Origin: Halichondria panicea
Taxonomy: Eukaryota > Porifera > Demospongiae > Suberitida > Halichondriidae
Length of the DNA: 64,000 bases
Assembly (NCBI RefSeq): GCF_963675165.1
Contig: NC_087385.1
Span: 3,472,501 to 3,536,500, forward strand
Reading direction: 5' to 3'
The notes under the pieces were generated by a model. The model was not told the DNA's origin. It ran no database searches and was given only the letters and a program-made list of their open reading frames with translations. The position numbers and the translations under genes are program-made. Positions 12,401 to 22,500 of the stretch are shown here, in pieces (position 1 is the first letter of the stretch; each line of letters begins with the position of its first letter).

Positions 12401-12691
12401 GTGTCACATATTTATATTTGGAGGGTCGCCTTAAATCGAATAAGTACAATATTGTTTTCGCTGACAATTAATCGACAGCTACAGCTTAAGTTTAACTGTA
12501 GACTGACCAGGCATAGAGTGGATAAAGGAGTCTTTCCTTGTGTGCACTCCTGATTTGGGAGGATTCTCAACCTTCTTAAGACCATGTTGTCTCAAAACTT
12601 CTTTGCACAGGTCGACAGTTTCTGTAAGAGTGAGCCCTGCATTGAGAACATCAGGTTCGGAGAGGTAGGTGAATGTTAGTTTCTTAGACAT
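6477..12691 (-). CDS. Ornithine cyclodeaminase / mu-crystallin family enzyme
   Basis: Three minus-strand exons (12691-12508, 7406-7290, 7183-6477) join in frame to give 335 residues, the usual family length. Exon 1 carries YLSEPDV and ends inside MPG; exon 2 completes MPGYLEE and gives the lysine-containing GIKWVSGYP block (K73). Exon 3 holds TGIRTAA (R116), the Rossmann turn GTGVQG (140-145), CVVDDWNQ and the C-terminal GLAIEDMMCANYI. Members are NAD(P)-dependent: ornithine cyclodeaminase makes proline from ornithine, mu-crystallin reduces ketimines, and SbnB acts in siderophore precursor synthesis. The C-terminal wording looks closer to bacterial-type members than to CRYM, but the substrate cannot be read from sequence. 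The 5.1 kb intron between exons 1 and 2 is full of repeats. No targeting peptide or membrane segment is seen. Confidence 0.88.
7466..8142. repeat. MITE family B copy, interrupted
   Basis: Left end near TACAGTGGATTCTCGTTAAT, right end near CCGGAATAGCGATAGTC. About 250 bp longer than other family B copies, so something has probably inserted near 7590-7900. Lies in the cyclodeaminase intron. Confidence 0.65.
9642..10067. repeat. MITE family B, full copy
   Basis: About 426 bp with inverted ends TACAGTAGACTCTCGTTAAT and its complement ending CGAGAGTCTACTGTA; inner blocks read GGCCGTACTTCAG. The best intact family B copy here; it has no open frame of note. The sequence between this and 8142 shows no gene. 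Confidence 0.8.
10652..11230 (+). repeat. Direct duplication, about 306 bp offset
   Basis: The block starting ACGAGTGTTGCAAGCGTGCG at about 10652 recurs at about 10958 with the same following text (TTCGCTCAAAAGTATTAGAG, GAAAGGGGTGTCCACAG, ACAGAATTCAATCACAGAAA). A third, shorter piece appears near 11860-11930 and an inverted piece at 43160-43245. Confidence 0.7.
11428..11760 (-). repeat. Interspersed repeat G, minus orientation
   Basis: Complement of the element seen at 40579 and 42650. Its head reads GCCTCGAGGCGTAGCCGCAC on the minus strand and its tail is the AGAGCTGC block. Length and copy divergence suggest a SINE-like or other non-autonomous element. The remaining 11761-12507 shows only repeat fragments. 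Confidence 0.6.
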
Positions 12692-12951
12692 CTCACTTGA
12701 ACAACTAGCCTACAGGCAAAGTAGAAAGCCTTCGAATGCACTCTTGATAATATAATTGCTAGCTAGCTACCGGTAGCTAGCAGGAAATAGACAAAGTTCA
12801 GGTCAGTTCAGAGGAGCAAGGTCGAGTCAGGGCTGCCAATTGGCCAAGCATGCAGTGCAACAAGCATGCGCATAATGTTTTATGCATTTTCACGTGATCA
12901 GATTTAATTTATGTAGGGACAATAGCACTAACCAGAGATTAATAATTTTAC

Positions 12952-12998
12952 CGTATAGCCGGTAATTTTCGTTTTTTCGTGGGGCAAAAAATTCGTAC
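12952..12998. repeat. Half of a family A MITE
   Basis: Only one family A end (TACCGTATAGCCGGTAATTT) is found; the opposite end is missing. It lies in the 1.5 kb gap 12692-14234 upstream of the cyclodeaminase start and downstream of AP4M1, where I see no gene. Confidence 0.5.
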
Positions 12999-14234
12999 CT
13001 GCTGAAGTGTTAACCAGAGATCAGAAGAGGTCCGACACGAGTACCTCGATTAGACTAAAATTAAGTTAATTAATCATATGCAACAACGCTTCACTGTTGA
13101 ATTTTTTGCACATGACCAAGCCTATAGTCGTATCAGAAATGGTTATAACCAGTGCACTGCAGCATCCATCAGATGTCACAGAGAGCGTGCACATGAAGTT
13201 GGTAAAATTGACCCATGAAGTAAAGCGTACTTTTTTGCTCGTGTTTTGGCTCCCCCCTGGCACTTTAAGGCTGATACGTCATTTGGCAGGTAACTGAGGG
13301 TGTAAGCTATAGTTTGGTACCATGCAACCTCATCATGTCTTGACAATTATTATATAGGTGTCCTGCAGTTCCAAGAACTTGACTCAATGAGGAGGCCACT
13401 GAAAAATCAAGGGCCTCCCATTCCGGCCATTATTTGAAAAAGGGGAGATGGGTTTGACGGGGGTATTGGGTGTGCATGGTTCACTGCTGGGTTGCATGGG
13501 TTACCAATGGGAAAAAGTGGGCAAAATTGAGGTCAGTGCATGAGTATATAAGAGCTTGTTGCAGAAATCTGCACGTGAATCGAGTGAGGTACGTAGCAGA
13601 GATTGAAATTTTAGCAAGAATCATTCAGCAGTTATCCACTTATGCATGAGTGCATTGACTTATACACAAATGCACCGACTTATACATAAGTGCATTGACT
13701 TATACACATGCAGGTAAAATGAATGGTTAACTTGAAGCGATGATTTTCGTGAGTAACATTTCATTACGTGCACTACATTGTATGGTTCCGATAAAGTATA
13801 TATTATAACTACACCTACATGTAGTACTGTGTGCGATTGAACAGTTGCACTAGCTGTCTAAACACTAGCTACTCCTCGAGCTATTGAACTGCAGAACTGC
13901 AGAACTCTTGCTAGCTACATAAAGCTGCGTTACGTAGAAGGTATATCTTAAGGTATTGGTCCAGATATTTAACTACCAGAGTTTCCGCTGTATTAGAACA
14001 ACGAACATTTCAGAAAAGTGTCGGAGATAATTAGAAGATATATGGTACATGTAGGAGTAAACAGACTTGATTATCAATGTTCACTTGAATAAATGTTCTT
14101 TAAACAATCGCAATTATTATACTAATCGTACAAAATGTACCAGTGCAATGTACATAATTATTAATGCTAGAGTTCTACACAGTGATTGAATCAAAAAGCC
14201 CTTGGCTACAAAATAAAAAATCGGGCTATTAGAA

Positions 14235-17200
14235 TTATACTCTAAAAACATAAGAGTCGCTGCAATAGTTTCCATTGGGTGAGGTATTGTGTGTATGCGA
14301 GTGAATGTGTGCGTGCATGTGCATATGAATATTGGACAATAATACAAGTACATTATTATTATAGGTGTACATTAATCTATTTGAGTTGAATTTGGCCCTG
14401 AAAGTTCTATGGTAAATGTATATAGGTGGTTGGAGCTTACCATCTTTAAAGCATATAAAATACATTATTATTTTGTAGGAGCGCTTTTTTACAAGGAATC
14501 CAAATACAAAGTTATGACAATTAACACAAACATACTTTACATGCCAACACCATTAGGAAGTTGATTGACTGTGTCATGTACAGTATGTTGAATAAAAAAA
14601 GTACTGGTACTCACCTGTGCGTAATGTAGCGCACCCATCGATAAGGCATGTAGGAAGAGGACTTGCCCTTCTCCATCACTCTTAGAAACCTGATGGTGAG
14701 ACCGGAACAGATGTACATGGGGATCTCAAAGTCCAGACTGATGGCATTGATTTCTTTCTTTGTGGTGCGGCCAATTTCAGATAGAAACAGCTGTGTGTGT
14801 ATATGTACATGTATGTGCCAGTGTATGTTTGTAAACATGCATGCATGTATATACACGGTTTTTTCAAGGTACATGTATAGTGTGCTGAAAAAATGTATAT
14901 ATTATACAGCTGTGATTTCCAATACAATAACAGTAAGTTGCAAACACACAATGTAAAACAATAGGCACCTACGTAATAAACAATCAAGGATTGGTATCCT
15001 CAAAACAAGCTGACTCAAAGCAATGGGAGTTTGAATGTCAGCTTGGTTTAAAGCCAGTTAGGTGTAATACATGCACATGCACACAGCTTTATATGCAGTT
15101 GCATAGAAGTCTAATTTAGGAGCCAGAACAAACAACATTTATCATTTGGGGCATAAATAATAATTATGTGAGCATCAGCTAGTGCTTCATTAGAGCGGCA
15201 GATACTACATTCAATCACTTCACGAGTTCATTTAATTAGCATTCAATTTAGAAAAATTAGTTTGGCACTAAGATTAGTGTGGTGCCTTTGTTAGACTTCA
15301 GGATACATGGATGCACAAAAAGCCACGTACTAGTACAATCATAGTCAAGTGCCCCACTTTAGGGGATAACAACAGTGAAATATAGATTCATATGGAGATC
15401 GATCCACTCCTAGATCCTGGTGGCAGTATAATTATCATGTACTGTATACCTATACATGTACTGTACAATAGATTGTAATAGGATCGAGCTATACATGTAT
15501 GTACCTAACCCTCTTGATAGTTGATGTACGTTTGTACAACGGTGAACCCTCTCAAGAAACTTAATACCGTGTATCTTCTAATTTATCGGACACTTCTAAT
15601 TATCCCGGACACTTTTTCTGGGCAATTTTCGTTGTTCTAGCTAATACAGCTGTCACTCTGGTGCTTTTTTATTTTACTAAGCATTCGGACAATACCTTGA
15701 AAAATTTGAGTACATTCCAAGCAACGTAGATTTATAGTGCTGTAAATTAGTTTTGAGGTTTTAGATAGCTAGTGCAACTATTCAGTCGCACACTGTTCTA
15801 GCTAGCTCGCATGCAGCTGCATGCTTGTTCTAATTATTCCGGACAACCCTTATTCCGGCTCTCTGAAGTACGGCCACCTTGATATACCGGCCATTTGGTT
15901 TGGCACAAATTGCTAGCTAGGTGTTTACTGTGCACACAAAACTCACCCTGAAATGCAGCCACTTGCTATTCCGTATACTGGCCAGTACTGGCTGCCCCAA
16001 ACTAAGTTTTCAATGTAGTTTATTACGGCCTGATATGACGTTTTGGGTGTAGTTTGGCAGCATTACACTTAAATAGAGAGCATCATTATCCTTCGTTATC
16101 CTTGAGACAGAACCACAAAATTAGTCACTAGATTTGAGGTAAGGTCGTTTTTTAGCTACGGCTATTCTCCGGCCAGGCTGCACTAACTGTCTCAAGGGTG
16201 ACTGGATTAACGAGAGTCTACTGTATAACTAACACTAAAAAAATCGAGCCTGACAATCAATTATAGGCATACACTGCCAATAATTATTGCGGCAATGAAT
16301 GCATACATTGTACATCTATTTACAGTGTGTATGTATGACCACCACCACTGCCTACCTTCAAAATTAAAATATGCTCAATCCCACCCTCTAGTTTTTTGAG
16401 CTTCCAGACAAATGTCTTGTCAGTTAGTTTGAGGTCGGTGGTCTGGCCAGGACCCAGAGGCTCATGGGAGGAGCTTGTAGTCGCTTTAGGGACTGGTATA
16501 CGCACAGTCACATTAGTGGCTGAGCTGTAGAATGACACATGGACTGACATACATGTAGCAAAAAAAACGTTCTGTACAGATCTATAAGAACATGTGTGTA
16601 AGTTTCTCACCCCAAAGAGTCCAGTGGCTACAACATAAATACTGTACACGTATCGTAAGAACCCACATTTCAGCATCATATGAAACTCACGTTTTTTGAG
16701 TAACGTCAGACTTTAGTCTGACACAGAGTCTTAAGCTCTTGGCCAAGTCACCCTCCTCAATGGTGGTGTACACTCTGAATGGAATGCTGTTAAGAAACTC
16801 TCCTGTCACTCGGTAGTTCATCAGAGTGAACTGTGAGAGGAAGATCACATGTACTGTACATGTATGTATAATCGTCCATCAGCATCAAACAACCATTAGT
16901 CATATATATTATATAGCTAGCTATTGAGTTCACCGAATGGATATAATATACAATGATAACTCGCCTCCCCATCAGGTGCTATGATGCTCAGAGAGCGGTC
17001 CTTTTCAAAACTCTCCATCTCTGCACTCTCATGGAAATTACAGTCATCGAGGACCACTCCACCTAGTCCATGTCTTCGCTCCTCTCGTCCAATAGTGAGG
17101 TCCTCATTGAGTCCCAGTCTGATCTCAGCATCCCCAGTCAGAAAACTCTTCATCTGAATGCACCCATCAATGTGTGATCGAAGTACGTTGCCCTGGAAGA

Positions 17201-19226
17201 AGAAGACCAAGAGGATTCTACTTAACTATGTAGAATGGAGCAACCAAATTAAAAGAAGAACATAATTACATATTCGTCCCCTATACATGTACAACAATAC
17301 TTTTCAAAATGAAATCACCGCGGGTGCTGATGCCTCGGTGGAGGTGCCAAAGCTACATTAGCTTTTATACTCATTCATATTAATTCGAGAACGAAGCATT
17401 TTTTTGCAAATCCAGGGATTAAAATCCAAGAACCATGACTAGAAGCCTATAGAAACTCTTACTTAAATTTATTGATCCATGAGCAGCTGTAGCAGTCTAC
17501 ACAGACAGACAGACAGACACACGCACACTACTACCGTATACCTCGCTTGCGCATGCGTACCAAGGCATAAATATCCGCCCACCCTTTGTTTAGCCTATGA
17601 AGTTATAAAAACAGGTGGGCGATTCGACAGTTAACTACGGTATATCCATAATTAAGTGCACTGTGAACAACATTGACCATGCACTTACATTAGCTGCCAC
17701 AAGGATTGTAAGTCTCTCGAGTAGGTCGATAAAAATCTCATTCTTCTGGTTACGAAGTGTCTCCAGGGAAGTAGCAATTGGCTTGTTGGCCGCATGACTG
17801 GGTAGGGTGCTGGTACCCTGTGATCTTTGAACTCCACTCTTTGAGTCGTATGAAACAGGACATGGGCTATTACAAATGTATGATTTCAGAATCTCAGTTG
17901 ACGTTCCTTGAGGATACCCAAAGTCCTGAACAATTTAGAGGGGTACAGGATTAGTGGCACATACGGTGTATTTATGTAAGGACAAGTACATGTGCACATA
18001 ATTTTATATATAATTATACTCACCATAACTTCATCTAGTAGCTCATAGATAAGAACAAAGTTCAAGCGAATTGCCTCTTCATTAAGCACACCACAGTAGT
18101 CTTTGCACAGTCCAGCTACCCTACAGACGTTTAGCACATGTGTGGGGGGTCCAGGTGGGGCTAATAGAGTGTAATAGGTCATACAAAAAGGCTCCATATA
18201 CCGTATAGCGGGTAAGTTTCGTGGGGCAAAATATTCGTGGTTTTCGTGGTTGGAGGTCTGACCACGAATATTTTACCCACGAATGAAGCGACATTGCCTA
18301 CCTTTACCTACAATCCAAGCAGCAACCACGAAAATATTACCCACGAAATGTCTCAATATTGCTGAACCACGAATATTTTGTCCCCCGAAAATTACCCGCT
18401 ATACGGTAGTATGCGAGACCAGTTCAGCTGTGATTCAAATCATGACATGCACTGACCATGCATGCACTGTAATACATGTACAGGTACGACAATTAGCATC
18501 GATAGACTTAAAAACGGTATACAGAAAAACCGATCGATTATCCGGCAGGGCACATTTCTCTACGACAGGATCACTAATAATTAAGAAACAGGCATGTCCT
18601 TTAATGCACAGTATGGAGATAAGCATGCGCAGACGACCACATGTGTTTATCAATTAGTGAGTGGACCAAGGTTATTCATATGGCATATTCAGTGATTCGA
18701 CCTGGCTCTTGAACGAAGGTTCTACTCAGTCAGATACAAGTAGTTGGGCTAGCATTATTTTGTCCAATAGTGCCTAGTACATTTGTACATGTACCTTGAC
18801 AGAAATTCCAGCACATAGGATGGTGAGACATTGAATTTTGTGGCACAGACAAAGTAAAGACCATTCCTTTTCACGTAGAGAAAATGCACACCATCTTCAC
18901 TTTGCTGAATGAAAAGAATAACATTGGTTTGTTATTTTAATAGAAAATCTCACGATTGTGGGTGGTGGTTGTGTGCCTTTCGTTTCCTTCCATGACTTGA
19001 CCTGTTTGTAGAATATATCAGCAGAGCCCTTAGGGATATCAGCCCTGTCTAATCAAAGGAGTTGAAGTCAAACAAGTTTTGAATGGTATGCATTTTTGAA
19101 TGGCATTGATTAAACATTTTAAGTAGAAATTAGTCCTGTGGCCATCCAACCACATATTTTTAGCTAGGATCTGACGTAAACTTGTGAAGAACCAATAAAG
19201 CTATGTACGTAGTAATAATTATATTG

Positions 19227-19263
<37 letters not shown>

Positions 19264-19356
19264 GTGTGTGTGTGACATAGATTTGATTGAAAGGATACAG
19301 TCTCTGAAAACAATAGTATCTCCTCTGGGTGAGAGAATAAATACTTGGGAGAGCAT
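14235..19356 (-). CDS. AP4M1: AP-4 complex subunit mu
   Basis: Ten minus-strand exons: 19356-19299, 19048-18954, 18904-18795, 18120-18024, 17925-17689, 17192-16965, 16830-16691, 16524-16356, 14790-14615 and 14259-14235. All junctions keep frame, giving 444 residues against about 453 in human AP4M1. It starts MLSQVFILSPRGDTIVFRD (longin domain), then the block ending LIYELLDEVM and the AP-4-like FGYPQGTSTEILKSYI and QKNEIFIDLLERL. The mu-homology domain ends with CSGLTIRFLRV, WVRYITH and SDSYVFRV. AP-4 makes non-clathrin coats at the trans-Golgi network; mu recognises tyrosine-type sorting signals. The intron after exon 6 begins GC rather than GT (16964-16963). Introns carry several MITEs. Confidence 0.95.
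15565..16225. repeat. Composite of MITE family D and family B
   Basis: The left part (from 15565, ACCGTGTATCTTCTAATTTA) is family D lacking its right end. It runs into a family B copy at about 15850 whose right end is at 16225 (CGAGAGTCTACTGTA). Lies in the AP4M1 intron between 14791 and 16355. Confidence 0.6.
17385..17575 (-). repeat. Partial interspersed repeat G
   Basis: Partial minus-orientation copy with the GAACGAAGC and CTATAGAAACTC blocks and a (CAGA)n run, in the AP4M1 intron 17193-17688. Confidence 0.45.
18199..18408. repeat. MITE family A, full copy
   Basis: Near-perfect ends: TACCGTATAGCGGGTAAGTT at the left and AATTACCCGCTATACGGTA at the right. Lies in AP4M1 intron 18121-18794. 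Confidence 0.85.
19229..19274 (+). repeat. (GT)n microsatellite
   Basis: About 45 bp of nearly pure GT/TG immediately downstream, on the minus strand, of AP4M1 exon 1. Confidence 0.9.
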
Positions 19357-19543
19357 AGCTATATATATATATGTAGTAAGGTCTTTCTATCTTGATCGCA
19401 GTTTTTATACGTAATTATTTCACATTATTTTTATTCTAATTAAAGTTCACTCTGGGCGGTACCACAGGGGTATTTCCCCTTCAGTATTTTGCCAGAGCTT
19501 TGATTGGTAAATGTGGTACGCAGATCGGAGGCTCCAGCTCCAT
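19357..19543. promoter_or_regulatory. Shared head-to-head promoter, AP4M1 / ASPP
   Basis: The start codons of AP4M1 (minus, 19356) and the ASPP gene (plus, 19544) are separated by only 187 bp, so promoters and 5' UTRs must overlap. It holds a (TA)n run near 19360-19372 and an inverted CCAAT-type ATTGG near 19503. Spacing is seen; shared regulation is inferred. Confidence 0.55.
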
Positions 19544-22500
19544 ATGTCTCTATCAATAATAATAAGTTGTTCTACTGGATTTCATTCCAGCCTTGCTCTT
19601 GAACTGAAAAATGGGGATACTGTCTCAAATGTTATGCAAGAGTGTGGCTTCTCTGACCCAAGTCTCAAAACGGGGGCGTGGCAGTTACTTGAAAAATGGA
19701 GCAATTGCAGTAAGTTAGAGATCTACTAATGTTAGTGAACCAGCCACTTGTCTAGTATTTAGTGAATGTCATTATGTGGCTCTCGCCCCTACAACTAGCA
19801 TACAAATTCTGCATGTGTTATTGTGTAGATTTTAATACAATCATACTTAACTTGCAATTGTAGTGTCGCATTTCGTAGATTGTAAGGTATTAAGTTATGT
19901 ATTAAACCTATACACAGGGAGAGCACTTTCTCCTCACGAGGATATGTTTATGTTGAATGGAGAATGGGGAAATTTGTTTCGTGCAAGTTTTCAACTTCAG
20001 CAGAAAAAAATGAAAAAGAAGAGAAAAGGTAACCATTTATACCTGTACGTCTATACACTGCCCATGCATGTGGTAAGCCATAGAGTGTGCATGTTCAGCC
20101 TTGGGGTATATGTATTCAGAGAGCAATATTATTATAAGCATATGTACTCATCTCTGTTCACACTTTTATGTTCCTTAAAAACAGTTTGCTTATTAAACAA
20201 ATCCATGGCGTCTTGCTCATGTGGAACTTTACTGTACATGACTACTACTTTAATCTCAACACTGCAGTCTTTAAAGATTTAAATCGATGTTATAAGTCAA
20301 CTATTTTAATATGTGTTGCACAAAGATTAATGTTAAGCACGATATCTTTTCAATGTTGGCTCACAATCTTTAATAGTGAACAGAACCAAAAAGAAAGCTG
20401 CGTTACTTTCTCATCCTAAACTCTTCTTGAAAAAGTGCACACATAAGGTAAACTACATCTTCTGAGTGTCTAATTGAATTTTTCCTTTGCGCAGAGACTA
20501 TACTGTGCTAAATGGGTGATGGTACAGGCATTAAGGCAGAATAGGAAGAAGTACAGTAACCTCTTGCTCAACAGGATTGTAAAGCAAGATCCGTTGTGGG
20601 GTCCTTTAGAGCCAACACCACTGGACTCACTACAAGCTGAGCTGAACTCCAAAAAGACCAGAAATCTTGAGCTCTGTATGTTCTAAAGTATATTTACCCG
20701 AGGCGCGCGTGGGCGGCCACGGGTATAGTAGTCGTTTGGTTTGTCTGTTTGTAATTTCTGGGTCTGCTTACCTGGATACCATAGCACTGCGATTATAGCA
20801 GGATAGCCTTCACACAATAAGTTATTAGTTTTAACAATGGTATTTTGATGTTAGAGCTTTGTTGTCAAACAAAAGCGAGCAAAACTAAGAAGCATGAACT
20901 TTCACGTTCGCCAGCTAGCTGGCTACACGCGGCCTTTATTCGAGGTACCCTTCGTATTTACAGCTGAAGTGATCCCGTACCAAAAACAGTGGAAAAGGGT
21001 CACTACAATAGAAAGCTAGAATTGTGACTTGCTGTTAGCTGACTCCGGGATCCTACTCCAGGAGTCATACTTCTCCAAGACTCCGCTGTGATCCTAGACT
21101 AGGACCTAGTCCACTGTGCATGCCTCATGTACCACTAAAACTCTGTTCAGCATGCCTCCAGTCTGGTTTAGTTTTATTGCTCCTGAGTTGCTGTGCTAGA
21201 CAGCTCAGTCATACATCACTACATGCACTGCATTTTATCACTCTTCTGGTTTCTTTATAATCATGTCACCAGCCGAGGGTTTGCACTTTAGTGCTCTAGT
21301 TCATCCTCTTTTTGACATTATACCTCCTATTCATGCACTGCAGCCTCAGAAATTGCGGACCTCAATATATCTTCTACTAGGCTACGGAATGAGACCCATA
21401 TTCTACGACAGAAGGAGCAGGAGCTTACAAAAAGGTTGACTCAGCTCCAAGATGAGGTGTCTGTTAAGAAAGAGGAGAAGGATAGACGAGGACCTAAGGA
21501 CCTGACTCATGTCCAGACGGACATTATTAAACTGAGGAGGGAATTGGAGGTACATACTATCAAGGGCTTATATAAAGAGAATGCAACTCAGACTATTCTC
21601 AGACTTAGCAAAATGTTTGTGGTTACAATTTTTAGGCCTTCCGCCCACACAAAATGCAGACCATTAACTTTTTCCAGTACAGTAGAACCTCCCTAATCCG
21701 AATAGAGCCGGACCAGACTCCATCCGAATTCATGAAATTTCCGGATTAACGGATGTCATTAATTAATTATGAATATCATTAACGAAGACACTTGTGTATG
21801 TGTATTATGATATTACTGTGGCCAGACTGGGGAAGCTGCTAGCTAGAATAGTCTTTAGTCTCAACTTTCAGTGAGTCTTGTGAGCTTTCTTTGTTTTCTT
21901 TGCAGTGGCCATTGTATTGAGCGTAGTATTGAGCAGTTTATTACTGCTGATCGATTCAGCAAGCAAGTTAGAGTGCGCATGCGCAGTAGTCTATTCTACT
22001 GACAGCCCCTCCTCTTTTTCAGTTTGCCATTTTGTCCGGATTTGCGAGGTTTCTGACTAAAGGGTCCTGGTTCTACTGTAGTGGATTCTATTTAAAGTAT
22101 ATCCTGCCTCTGATATGAATTTTGCAGAGTACCTAAGATAGATAGTGAGTTGCATGCCCTCTTCTACGGTGGCCGAGAATTAAGGGTCACCCGCCTCCGC
22201 CACTAGAATGAAATGCGCGCGCTGAGGTTTTGTTAACTTCGCGCGCGGTTAAACAAAGAACCGTCAACACATTTTCAGGTCAGTCTGCATATATAACGTC
22301 AAAGGTCAATGAATCATATCTGCATTCTAATTAACGCACGTATTACTTTTGTTGGAATGGCTATATTTGATGCAGGTAAATTGGAGTTGGTCCCACTATT
22401 ATAATTATAGTATCAGGGTCTGTATACGATTATGCTAGTGATCTTCAAGAGTATATAGCTCTAGGATCAAATCCATCACTGCATGGATAGCCTGACCTTG

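Noticed and set aside
6477-12691. Bacterial contamination as source of the cyclodeaminase gene
   Set aside because: Two introns with proper splice sites restore the family sequence, and the large intron holds the same MITEs as neighbouring animal genes.
14611-14987. Minus-strand frames extending past the AP4M1 exon
   Set aside because: The extension is CA-rich intron sequence; the acceptor before 14790 gives the family-consistent exon.
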